DNA from: JAJFUG01 sp964473155
GTDB lineage: Bacteria > Gemmatimonadota > Glassbacteria > GWA2-58-10
Assembly: GCA_964473155.1 (NCBI GenBank)
Contig: CAYYNT010000001.1
Coordinates: forward strand, 124,001 to 188,000
Length of the DNA: 64,000 nt
Reading direction: 5' to 3'
Made by a program: the position numbers and the translations under genes. This document shows, one piece after another, positions 43,940 through 52,686 of this stretch. The notes under the pieces were generated by a model, which saw only the letters and a program-made list of their open reading frames with translations, was not told the DNA's origin and searched no databases. How positions within the stretch are numbered: position 1 is the stretch's first letter; every line of letters begins with the position of its first letter.

Positions 43940-46900
43940 TTGAGCGAACAGAATGAACATAAACCGGAGTCTGAAGCTCAGGAGACTGTTACGCAACCGA
44001 CTGCGTCACCTCCGGGACGTATCAGAATTTTTTTCCGGCGCTGGCGGCGCAAACCATTGCTGGCCTTCCTGCGAATCTGCCTGCTGTTTCTGGCGGGATC
44101 GTTGCTTTGCCTCTTCGGTTTTTACCGATACAACCGTGAAGCAATTATCATGCTGGCCGGCGATCTGGTGGAGAGCCAGACTCGCCGTCTGTTCGCCACT
44201 GCCACCACTTTCAGCCGGATGGAAACCCCCTCGCTCGGCCGTTTTATCTTCCACGATTTCAGGATCACCGATCCCGCTGACAGCACCAGACATTTTCTGT
44301 ACGCCCGCCGGGTGGAAGTCGCATTTGATCCTCTGCTCCTTATCCGCCGCGGAATCAACTTTGCGCATCTGAAACTCGAAAACGCAGACTGCCGGGTCCA
44401 CCGGGATAAAATGACAGGGAAGTTTAATATTGAGGAATTGTTCCGGTCCGGCCCCGATAAAAAACCAGGAGGGCCTGAGGAAAAAGGCCCCGGTACGCGG
44501 GTGCGTATCAGGAATCTGGAGTTCAACAACCTCCATGTGCGCCTCGAGGACATCGACAGCCAACCGCTGGAAAACCAGATTTACAGCCTGGAGGGCAATT
44601 TCACGCGAATCAGCGGAGAGAACCTTATTGAAGTGAACCGGTCGCGCATCCGGACCACCTACCGCGACATCGGCCTTATCGCCTATTCCGGGATAGTGAT
44701 CATCAGGGGGCAATATCTCGGGTTCCAGGAATCGAGGGTGGTAAAGGGTCAGACCGACCTGACAGGCGCAGGTTTCGTGGATTTCGAGTCCCGCACGTGG
44801 CGATACGATGTCCTACCCGGGAACCTGGACATGGAAAACCTGCCCGCCGAACTCGGCCTGTCCGGAGAGTTGATCGGGAACGCTCAACTGAGCGCCGTAT
44901 TCGGCGGTAGTTTTGACTCGGCGGCAATCCGGGCGGATATTTCCCTGAAACGCGGCGTCATTTTCGGATATCCGGTGGCCGATCTTAAAACAGTGTTGCT
45001 CTATGACTCCGGCAAGCTGAGTTTCGAGGACATTCTTTCTCGAGCAGCCGGCGGGAGGATTAAAGGCGGCTGCGAGTTTCTTTTCGGGTCCGCGGGCAGC
45101 GGTTACCACGCTTCATTCGAGGCTGAGGATATCGATATATCAAGATCGCGCTTTCAATTCACTCGTGGCATTATCGGCCGTTTGAGCGGTCAGGTGGAAC
45201 TGCGCGGAAATGGTTACGATGAAAAAACGATGCAACTGGAACTGCATGGCAGGGATGTCAGGGGGCGGCTTTTCGGCACGCCGGTGGATTCCTCGCGGGT
45301 CGAATATGTGTATCGAGAAGGCCATTCACATGTGGATAACCTGACATTATTCTCCGGCGGCGCGGTGCTCACTGCGATAGGTGATATTGAAGACAAGCAG
45401 ACATTTCTGTTCATTCTGGTGGAGCAGCTTCCGGCGGAAAGGCTCGTCCGCTGGTTCCCGGTCGAGGGCCTGACCGGGATGCTGGATTTCTCGGGTTCGA
45501 TTTCCGGGGATATAAATGACCCGGATCTGCGCGGAACTTACACGCTCGAAAATGGTGTGTACGGTCGACTGCATTTTTCCAGGATGGACGGAAAGTGCGA
45601 CCTCAAAAAGATTGTCAACCGGGCTGACGGCACATTTGACGCGGAATTCAGCGATGCCGGTTTCGCTGACCTGGCGCTGCGCAGAATCAATGTCAGCGCA
45701 ACGGTCCCGGACAGCGGCGCGGTAAGGTTCACCCCGCTGTCAATTATTCAGGACAGTCTGACCAGCCTGGTCTGTTCCGGGACATACATTCCCGCCGGAT
45801 CGTATGGAGAGTTTCACACTGTCCTGGATACGTTGAATCTGATTTATTCGGGCCGCCGGGCCACAGCGAAAGACAAAATCCATATTTTCCGTCATGGCGA
45901 CACCACCCTCGTAAACGGCATCCGTCTCAGCACCATGGGGGGTGAGATCAAGGCGGACCTTGAAGTTCTGGACTCCGGCTGGACAAGTGCGTTGATCTCG
46001 TTCGAGAACCTGGATCTTCAGCGTCTTCCGGACTCCCTGAAACCGCCGTTCGACCTGGCGGGACGGGCGGAGGGTTCCCTGAAGCTGCGGGGCGCGCTAA
46101 AAGAACCGTCCGGCTCGATAGAACTGAGCGTGGACAATCCGGTGTTATCGATAATGCACCTGGATCAGGCCTCCGGCCGCTTGCGGCTTAGCCGGAATGT
46201 TCTTGAAATTGACTCGATGGCCTTGTCCGGAGCCGGAACGGTCAGCACTGTCCGGGGAAGCGTGCCGCTTGCCTTATTAGAGGAAGGCAGGCCGGAAGCG
46301 CTGGAAAACCAGCCTGTCTCACTCAGTATCCGTTTCAATTCCTTTCCTCTCACCGCGCTGCGCACTAAGACAGTGCCTTTCGCCGCCGGACGCATTGACG
46401 GAGATTTGGAGGTCCGCGGAACGCCGGACCAGCCCAGTGTTTCCGGTAAAATCAGCCTGAGCGCCGGAGAAGGTCTGATCGCGCCGATCAACACCCGCCT
46501 GCAGAATATGAACGGACAGCTTGAACTGAACGGCGGCGCTCTTGTGCTGCGCGAGCTGACATCCTCCAGCCCGGAGGGTAAGCTAAAAGCCAGCGGACGG
46601 ATCGCCCTGGATGGTTTCCGGCCGGACAGCCTGGATATTGCGATAAGCGGGCGCGATCTGGTTCTTCAGCAGTTCAAGTATGTCACCAGCCTGCGGGTCA
46701 ACGCCGATCTGAATCTGCGGGGTCCGGTGACCAGGCCCCTGCTTGACGGAAACGTAAAAGTGACCGAAGGTGAAATCAGTCCCGTGTTAGGCGCATCCGT
46801 TCCTGGCGCGGAAGAAACCGGAGCGCCAGGAAGCCAGAGTATCAGGCTGCCGGTTTTGCCACTGGACTATGACCTCCGGTTCAGCGCCCAGGAGAATTTC

Positions 46901-47728
46901 TGGTTGCGAAACCGCAACGCGGGGATAAAGCTTACGGCCGACCTGCGGGCTGTTCAGAAAGACAGCCTTCCGTCCGTGAATGGACAGATAACCACCGTAA
47001 CTGGATATTACTCGGTATTCGGACGGCGCTTTCAACTTAAATACGGCGCCATTCAGTTCCAGGGCCAGGCTGAGATCAACCCCCTGCTTAATATCAACGC
47101 CGAACGCACCGTGCGCGGAAGGGTGCTGCGTTCCGATCTGGTCGGCTCGTCATGGAGCCTGCAAAGCACCACCGGATCATCCATGGCCGGAGAACAATAC
47201 GAGATGGACAGCAACACATTCGAGTTGCATATCGGCGGCACTCTCAACAGTCCGCGTTTCGACATCATTGTGCGGGATGTCAACGATCGCGAGATTGAAC
47301 CGCCGCTCACCCCGGAAATGGCCCGTACGCTGGTTCTGGTTGACCAGACCTACCGGGAATTCCAGCAGCAGTCGGGCATGTCGCAGAGCAAGCTTCTGGA
47401 CCAGGCCGCCAACCTGGCCCTGAACCAGGCGAATCCATATTTGCAGGAATGGACCGGTCTGGATGAATTAAGTTTCGAAAGCCAGCTTTTCGCCCGGCAG
47501 AGCGGTGCGGCATCGAACGATCAGGGAAACGAAAAGGCCAGCGCCAAGCTGACCATGGGTGAGTTCCTGTTTGAAAAAGTGTTTTTCAGCTTCTCGCAGG
47601 ACCTGATTGATCCCTCGGCGCGCAGCGCACAGATTGAATACCTGATCAACCGGAACAGTTCAGTGGTCGGCCAGACCGATTCGAGGGGACATTTCAGCCT
47701 TGATTTCCGATACCTTATAAAGTATTGA
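43940..47728 (+). CDS. tamB: TamB-like translocation/assembly module protein (AsmA/DUF490 family)
   Basis: About 1262 residues. A cytoplasmic acidic/basic N-terminus is followed by a single anchor helix (about 41-62, LLAFLRICLLFLAGSLLCLFG). The body is a long run of short beta repeats, as in the groove-like bridge proteins of this family. The TamB C-terminal domain fills the last 350 residues, with ISGRDLVL, AGIKLTADLRAVQK, GQITTVTGYYSVFGRRFQLKYGAIQFQG and the end DFRYLIKY. The TTG at 43940 (GAGGCGGAT upstream) is the likely start; a TTG at 43925 is the alternative. It spans the periplasm and probably carries lipid to the outer membrane or supports TamA. Confidence 0.88.
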   Translation: MSEQNEHKPESEAQETVTQPTASPPGRIRIFFRRWRRKPLLAFLRICLLFLAGSLLCLFGFYRYNREAIIMLAGDLVESQTRRLFATATTFSRMETPSLGRFIFHDFRITDPADSTRHFLYARRVEVAFDPLLLIRRGINFAHLKLENADCRVHRDKMTGKFNIEELFRSGPDKKPGGPEEKGPGTRVRIRNLEFNNLHVRLEDIDSQPLENQIYSLEGNFTRISGENLIEVNRSRIRTTYRDIGLIAYSGIVIIRGQYLGFQESRVVKGQTDLTGAGFVDFESRTWRYDVLPGNLDMENLPAELGLSGELIGNAQLSAVFGGSFDSAAIRADISLKRGVIFGYPVADLKTVLLYDSGKLSFEDILSRAAGGRIKGGCEFLFGSAGSGYHASFEAEDIDISRSRFQFTRGIIGRLSGQVELRGNGYDEKTMQLELHGRDVRGRLFGTPVDSSRVEYVYREGHSHVDNLTLFSGGAVLTAIGDIEDKQTFLFILVEQLPAERLVRWFPVEGLTGMLDFSGSISGDINDPDLRGTYTLENGVYGRLHFSRMDGKCDLKKIVNRADGTFDAEFSDAGFADLALRRINVSATVPDSGAVRFTPLSIIQDSLTSLVCSGTYIPAGSYGEFHTVLDTLNLIYSGRRATAKDKIHIFRHGDTTLVNGIRLSTMGGEIKADLEVLDSGWTSALISFENLDLQRLPDSLKPPFDLAGRAEGSLKLRGALKEPSGSIELSVDNPVLSIMHLDQASGRLRLSRNVLEIDSMALSGAGTVSTVRGSVPLALLEEGRPEALENQPVSLSIRFNSFPLTALRTKTVPFAAGRIDGDLEVRGTPDQPSVSGKISLSAGEGLIAPINTRLQNMNGQLELNGGALVLRELTSSSPEGKLKASGRIALDGFRPDSLDIAISGRDLVLQQFKYVTSLRVNADLNLRGPVTRPLLDGNVKVTEGEISPVLGASVPGAEETGAPGSQSIRLPVLPLDYDLRFSAQENFWLRNRNAGIKLTADLRAVQKDSLPSVNGQITTVTGYYSVFGRRFQLKYGAIQFQGQAEINPLLNINAERTVRGRVLRSDLVGSSWSLQSTTGSSMAGEQYEMDSNTFELHIGGTLNSPRFDIIVRDVNDREIEPPLTPEMARTLVLVDQTYREFQQQSGMSQSKLLDQAANLALNQANPYLQEWTGLDELSFESQLFARQSGAASNDQGNEKASAKLTMGEFLFEKVFFSFSQDLIDPSARSAQIEYLINRNSSVVGQTDSRGHFSLDFRYLIKY

Positions 47729-47972
47729 CATTGAAAAAGGCGTAACATATTTTCTGCTATTCGGTTTGAAGAAATACGCGTCGCTCCTGCCACATTTCGC
47801 AGTTAACCTGTTGTAATAATTTATCTTGCGCTTCAAGACCCTGCGCGGATGAATACAGGTGGCGGAGCTTTGAATAGGATTTACACACCGGACGTCCAAG
47901 CGTCTGGATCATTACAAATCAAAAACTATATCGATCCTAAAAGTGGATCAATCAGGAATCGGAGAGGCGATA

Positions 47973-49691
47973 ATGAAAGCGCAAGCCCAAAAAACATTGT
48001 GGATTTTCGCGACGGCAGCCATCTTGCTTGCCCAGGCATTTGTCAGCTCAGCTTTTGCCCAGAGCGGTCGGCCAAAAGTGCTCGTTCTGGCTCCGAAAAG
48101 CACGTTGGACAAAAAAGTTGTAACCGCTTTTCAATGGGAACTGGCCAAACAGTTGGATAAATCCGGCAAGTTCGACATTGTCACCCAGGAGCAGTATGAC
48201 AGTTACATCAAGGGGGCTAAAGGTGATTTTGAAAACCAGCCCTCGGATTCAGCGCTCACGGTGATGATGGACTCGCTGAAAGCCTCGATTTACGCTTTCG
48301 GCGCGCTTGATCAGCCTGGTGGAGCCGGGACTCAGGTCCAGGCCAAGATTGATTACATATTCCTGGGCCATCAGAGCGAGGGCAAGAACTACACCATAGA
48401 AGGCGAGCCAGTTACGGCAAGCAACGAGAAAAACATCTCCGAACTGGCCGAGAAGAGCATCGAGGTGCTGATTACAGCATCTGAGAGAATCAGCGCTCGC
48501 AGCATTGCCATGTCGTATTTTCGCAGCGCAATCTACGACAAGGCCATCGAAAACTTCCTCAAGCTGCAGGAAATACAGCCTGATGATCCGGATGCCAGGT
48601 ACATGGTGGCTACCTGTTATCTGAATATGGACTCGACCGAAAAAGCGCTTGGACTGTACAAGCAACTGCTGGAACAGACCGATCCGAATTACGTACCAGC
48701 ATTGGAACTTCTGGCTAAGACCTACTTTGCCCAGAATGATTTCCAGAATGCCTTGACCTATTATTCAAAGCTTACCCAGATCAAGCCTGACGAATACAAC
48801 TATCATCAGTATGCGGCCTATGTGCTTCTGCGTCTCGAAAAAACAGTCGAGGCCCTGAGCGAGTTCGATAAAGCCGTGGCCATACGTGATGACTCGCCTG
48901 AAATGCGTTTCCAGATGGGCGTGGTGGAATACAATCTGGCGAAGAGTATTGAAAAGACTGATGCGGCTGGCTATAAATCGCATCTGGAGCATGATCTGCA
49001 ATCTCTGGATAAAGCCATTGAGATGTTGCGCCAGAAGCAGGAAATGGATGAAACGCAGAAAAAAATGCTGGCCGACTGCCTGTATTACAAAGGCAGCACC
49101 CTGCAGAGCCTTGATCGCAGGCAGGAAGCGCTGGACGCTTTCAACGGGATATTCTCGATTCAGCCGGATTATCAGAACGCTTTCTACGCTTACTTCAACA
49201 TGGGCAGGATCGCCAACGACATGAAGAAGAACGAGGAGGCGTTAAAATACTATCGCGAGGCGGTCAAAACCGCTCCAGCGGGGACAAATGTCTGGTCCTT
49301 CCATCAGAATATTGGTCAGATTTACGCCCGCATTAATGATTCGCGCAATGCCGTCGAGGCTTTCTCCGAAGCGCTCAAAACCGCTCCTGGGGAAAACCAG
49401 GGAACGCTTTTCTTCCTGCGCGGGATCAACTACTATGACCTGGGTCAGGAACTGGATTTCTCGAACCGCGAAGACGTGGACGTTGAAGCTCTGATCGAGA
49501 AGGGCGAGATGACAAAGGCGAAAGCCGATCAGGCCTCCGCCATGTACGACAGAGCTGCCTCAGACCTGAACAGGGTCACCGATGCGAGATTTACGAAAAA
49601 CGCGCAGCAGCACCTCGAAAATATCAAGCAGCTCAAAACCCGCGCCGAACAGATCAAGAAGCAGATTGATTATTACGAGAAAACCAAGTAA
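47973..49691 (+). CDS. Secreted TPR-repeat protein with shared C-terminal module
   Basis: 572 residues. Signal peptide at 1-30 (cleavage after SSAFA). Residues 31-180 form an alpha/beta domain opening KVLVLAPKST, which looks like the N-terminal domain of TolB/CsgG-type periplasmic proteins. Eight or so TPR units fill about 185-460 (for example SAIYDKAIENFLKLQEIQPDDPDA). A last module (about 480-570) has YYDLGQEL, DVEALIEKGEMT and DRAASDLNRV. The ATG at 47973 has GGAGAGG upstream. No family is recognised. It lies 244 bp after tamB and is followed by a hairpin and a second TPR gene. Confidence 0.8.
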   Translation: MKAQAQKTLWIFATAAILLAQAFVSSAFAQSGRPKVLVLAPKSTLDKKVVTAFQWELAKQLDKSGKFDIVTQEQYDSYIKGAKGDFENQPSDSALTVMMDSLKASIYAFGALDQPGGAGTQVQAKIDYIFLGHQSEGKNYTIEGEPVTASNEKNISELAEKSIEVLITASERISARSIAMSYFRSAIYDKAIENFLKLQEIQPDDPDARYMVATCYLNMDSTEKALGLYKQLLEQTDPNYVPALELLAKTYFAQNDFQNALTYYSKLTQIKPDEYNYHQYAAYVLLRLEKTVEALSEFDKAVAIRDDSPEMRFQMGVVEYNLAKSIEKTDAAGYKSHLEHDLQSLDKAIEMLRQKQEMDETQKKMLADCLYYKGSTLQSLDRRQEALDAFNGIFSIQPDYQNAFYAYFNMGRIANDMKKNEEALKYYREAVKTAPAGTNVWSFHQNIGQIYARINDSRNAVEAFSEALKTAPGENQGTLFFLRGINYYDLGQELDFSNREDVDVEALIEKGEMTKAKADQASAMYDRAASDLNRVTDARFTKNAQQHLENIKQLKTRAEQIKKQIDYYEKTK

Positions 49692-49717
49692 GCGGCGTTG
49701 CGGATAGAATCAGATGA

Positions 49718-49746
49718 CGGGCCGCACCGCATGACGGTGCGGCCCG
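49718..49746 (+). terminator. Hairpin between the two TPR genes, possible terminator or attenuator
   Basis: A perfect 12-bp inverted repeat, CGGGCCGCACCG (49718-49729) with CGGTGCGGCCCG (49735-49746), 5-nt loop. No T-run follows, so it may act as a processing or partial terminator signal between the genes. Confidence 0.55.
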
Positions 49747-49793
49747 CGTTATTATCGGACGGAAGTTTTTATCTCATCCTGACCGAGGCAGAT

Positions 49794-50609
49794 ATGCGTA
49801 CTCTGGTCATAACGTTCATAGCAGTTTTGTTCTGCTCAAGCAGCGCTCTGTCACAAAAACTGATCCCCAAAAGCGAAAGTGAACGGCGAGGAGCCGAAAG
49901 TTACAACAAGGCAGTCGAGGCGTTTTCAGCCGGCGATTTTTCGGCCAGCATCCCCTTCTTTCTGGCTGCCGACAGCCTGATTGGCGATAGAAGCGTGTTG
50001 GACCGCAACAAACTCCGTTTCGCTCTTGGCGCTGCTTATCTCAAAACCGGCAAACCATCCCAGGCGCTGGAATGGTTTATCCGGGTGGCCAGTTCAGACT
50101 CAACCTACCCTTATGTCCAGTTGCAGGCGGCGGAAAGCGCCCGTCTGGCCGGACAAACCGACCAGGCTCTGAAATTCTACCAGAAAGCCGCCGCCCAGGC
50201 TCCGGACAAAGAAAAAATTCCGATGCTGAAGCGTACAGGAGAGATGCAGGAGAAAAAGGGACAGCTTCAGGCTGCGGTTGAAACACTCACGAGGGCGCTC
50301 GAAATAACTCGGAACGGGGCGCTCTTCCTGCAGCGCGGCCAGCTCTATGACCGGCTGGCGCAGGCTGTAGACCATGCGCAGGATGAGAACTACGATGTCG
50401 AGGGGGCGATAAAAAGGGGTGTGATGACAGTGGAAAGCATGGAACGCGCCATAGAACTGCGCGAAAAGGCCCTGTCCGACTATCGCTCCGCCGCCGCGGA
50501 TGCCTCCCTGGCCGCAACAGCGAACCGCTTTATCGAACGCTCGGAAATTATCCTTCAAAATAACAGAGTGGTGATCTCGGAAATCAATTATCAGAAAAGC
50601 AACGAATAA
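49794..50609 (+). CDS. Secreted TPR-repeat protein, paralogue of the C-terminal module of its neighbour
   Basis: 271 residues. The signal peptide MRTLVITFIAVLFCSSSALS is clear; GAGG lies five bases before the ATG at 49794, whereas longer in-frame starts run into the upstream hairpin. Four to five TPR units (about 40-165) precede a C-terminal module with YDRLAQAVD, DVEGAIKRGVMTVESMERA and ALSDYRSAAA that clearly parallels the neighbour's. Unknown function; probably a periplasmic partner of the previous gene. Confidence 0.75.
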   Translation: MRTLVITFIAVLFCSSSALSQKLIPKSESERRGAESYNKAVEAFSAGDFSASIPFFLAADSLIGDRSVLDRNKLRFALGAAYLKTGKPSQALEWFIRVASSDSTYPYVQLQAAESARLAGQTDQALKFYQKAAAQAPDKEKIPMLKRTGEMQEKKGQLQAAVETLTRALEITRNGALFLQRGQLYDRLAQAVDHAQDENYDVEGAIKRGVMTVESMERAIELREKALSDYRSAAADASLAATANRFIERSEIILQNNRVVISEINYQKSNE

Positions 50610-50663
50610 GGCCAGCGGCAAAACAGAATTATCCGGACTTCACCAACGCGCGTAATAAACAAC

Positions 50664-50685
50664 CAGGGGCGGCCGGCCGCCCCTG
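50664..50685. terminator. 22-bp perfect palindrome between convergent genes
   Basis: CAGGGGCGGCC-GGCCGCCCCTG is perfectly self-complementary and lies between the TPR gene (plus) and the phosphohexomutase (minus). No T-run on either strand. It could fold as a bidirectional hairpin with a small loop. Confidence 0.45.
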
Positions 50686-50744
50686 CTGACTTCTTCCGCA
50701 ACATCTTTTCAATACAATCCCGTCTGGTAAGTCCTTGGCAATTT

Positions 50745-52532
50745 TCAGCTTTTTAACACCTCATCCACCTGAAGCATGAAATCCTTTTTCAGGGCCGCCA
50801 GCCGTCCAGCCGCATCTTCCTTCGCCCGCGCCACCGAACCGCCCTCCTCCACCTGACGCACGGCTGAGAAATAGAGCTTCACTTTGGGCTCAGTGCCGCT
50901 GGGACGCAAGGTCACCCGGCAGCCATCCGCCAGGAAGAAAACCAGGACATTGGCTTTCGGCAGATACGTCCTGTAGACATGGCCGCTGTTCAGGTCCCGG
51001 CGTTCCCCTGTCTGAAGGTCCCAGCAACCGGTGACCCGGCTGCCTGAAATCGCAGCCGGTGTTGTCTCGCGGAAATGCTTGAGCAGTCCGGCGATTCTTC
51101 CGGCGCCCTCGATGCCTTTCAGGGTGAGCGAGGCCGCACCCTCCAGATAGACCCCGTAGGCCTGATATATTTCATCCAGATAATCACCCAGGGTCATGCC
51201 GCGGCTCATACACCAGGCAGCTATTTCGGCTATCATCTGCGAGCTGACCACCGAGTCCTTGTCCCGCGCATGAGTGCCGACCAGGTATCCGTAGCTCTCC
51301 TCGCCGCCGAACACGTAGGTTCGGCCGCGCCCTTCCTGCTCGAATATATGGATCTGCTCGCCGATATACTTGAATCCGGTAAGAGTCTCAACCACTTCCG
51401 CGCCGAAACTCGTGGCGATTGCGTGCTGCAGTTCTGTTGTGACGATAGTCTTAACCACCACCGGCTTTTCGGGAAGCGTGCCGCGGGCATGCCGCTGGCT
51501 CAGGATGTAATGACAGAGCAGGGAGCCGATCTGATTGCCGTTGAGCAGTTCGAAACGGCCCTCTGCGTTGCGGAACGCCAGTCCCATGCGGTCCGCGTCC
51601 GGATCGGTTCCAAGCACCAGATGCGCCCCGGATGCCTCGGCCCGCTGTATTGCCAGGGTAAGCGCCTCTTTCTCCTCCGGATTCGGGCTTTTTACGGTAG
51701 GGAACTCGCTGTCCGGATTGCGCTGGCTTTCCAGCACCTCGACCCGTTTAAGCCCCATGCGCTCGAACGCCCGGGGGACCATGGTGACGCCTGTCCCGTG
51801 GAGGGGAGTGTATACTATGCTTAAGCTGTCGGCCATCCGGGCGATCACATCCGGCTGGATCACCTGCCTGTGCACCGCGTCCAGGAAAGCCTCATCGACA
51901 TCCGGCCCGAGCCAGACCAGCAGTCCCCGGCTCTCGGCCTCCTCGCGGCTGATCCTTTTCACCTCGGAGAGGGAATGGATACGGCGGACCTCGGTGATTA
52001 TCCCTTCATCGTGCGGCGGCACTATCTGGCCGCCATCGCTCCAGCAGACCTTGTACCCGTTATACTCCGGCGGATTGTGGCTGGCGGTGATCACTACACC
52101 GGCCGTGGCCTTGAGATAACGCACGGCGAAAGACAGCACCGGAGTGGGACGCAGTTCCGGGAACAGATAGGCCTTTATTCCGTTGCCGGCCAGCACCAGG
52201 GCGGTTTCCAGGGCGAAAAGGCCGCTTTTGCGGCGCGGGTCGTGGGCGATGGCGCAGGACGGGGAGTCGAGTTTCTGTCCCAGAATGTAGTTGGCAAGGC
52301 CCTGGGTGGTCATGCGCACGATATACTGGTTCATCCGGTTCGTGCCCGCGCCGATCACGCCGCGCAGGCCTGCCGTGCCGAATTCGAGGTCCATGTGGAA
52401 CCGGTCGGTCAGCTCGCCCCAGTCAGCGCTGTCCCAGAGAGCCTTGATCTCATCGCGGGCATCCGCGCCGAATTCCTCGCTCATCCACTGGCGGGCGAGT
52501 TTTTCCACCCTTGGATCAAGTTTGTCGGACAT
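50745..52532 (-). CDS. Phosphoglucomutase/phosphomannomutase family enzyme
   Basis: 595 residues, the size of the PGM2/PgcA branch. Domains in order: the N-terminal FGTAGLRGVIGAGTNRMN, the phosphoserine loop TASHNPPEYNGYK (S151), the metal loop DPDADRMGLA (about 307), the sugar-specificity loop GGEESYGYL (about 407), and the C-terminal phosphate-binding RPSGTEPKVKLY. It interconverts hexose 1- and 6-phosphates and so feeds nucleotide-sugar synthesis. AAGGAA precedes the ATG. It is likely alone; the next gene upstream on its strand is 154 bp away. Confidence 0.93.
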   Translation of the reverse strand: MSDKLDPRVEKLARQWMSEEFGADARDEIKALWDSADWGELTDRFHMDLEFGTAGLRGVIGAGTNRMNQYIVRMTTQGLANYILGQKLDSPSCAIAHDPRRKSGLFALETALVLAGNGIKAYLFPELRPTPVLSFAVRYLKATAGVVITASHNPPEYNGYKVCWSDGGQIVPPHDEGIITEVRRIHSLSEVKRISREEAESRGLLVWLGPDVDEAFLDAVHRQVIQPDVIARMADSLSIVYTPLHGTGVTMVPRAFERMGLKRVEVLESQRNPDSEFPTVKSPNPEEKEALTLAIQRAEASGAHLVLGTDPDADRMGLAFRNAEGRFELLNGNQIGSLLCHYILSQRHARGTLPEKPVVVKTIVTTELQHAIATSFGAEVVETLTGFKYIGEQIHIFEQEGRGRTYVFGGEESYGYLVGTHARDKDSVVSSQMIAEIAAWCMSRGMTLGDYLDEIYQAYGVYLEGAASLTLKGIEGAGRIAGLLKHFRETTPAAISGSRVTGCWDLQTGERRDLNSGHVYRTYLPKANVLVFFLADGCRVTLRPSGTEPKVKLYFSAVRQVEEGGSVARAKEDAAGRLAALKKDFMLQVDEVLKS

Positions 52533-52686
52533 GATTTCCTTCCATATTTCGATTCATTTATGATTGATTATTGAACGGGTCATAGATGCATGGCGGTTGC
52601 ATCGCACGCATACAATATACGCACAATCCCGCGACGGATAAAGAATATCGGCCGCTCTGGCGCGTCAGCATACCGTGAGACCGGGT

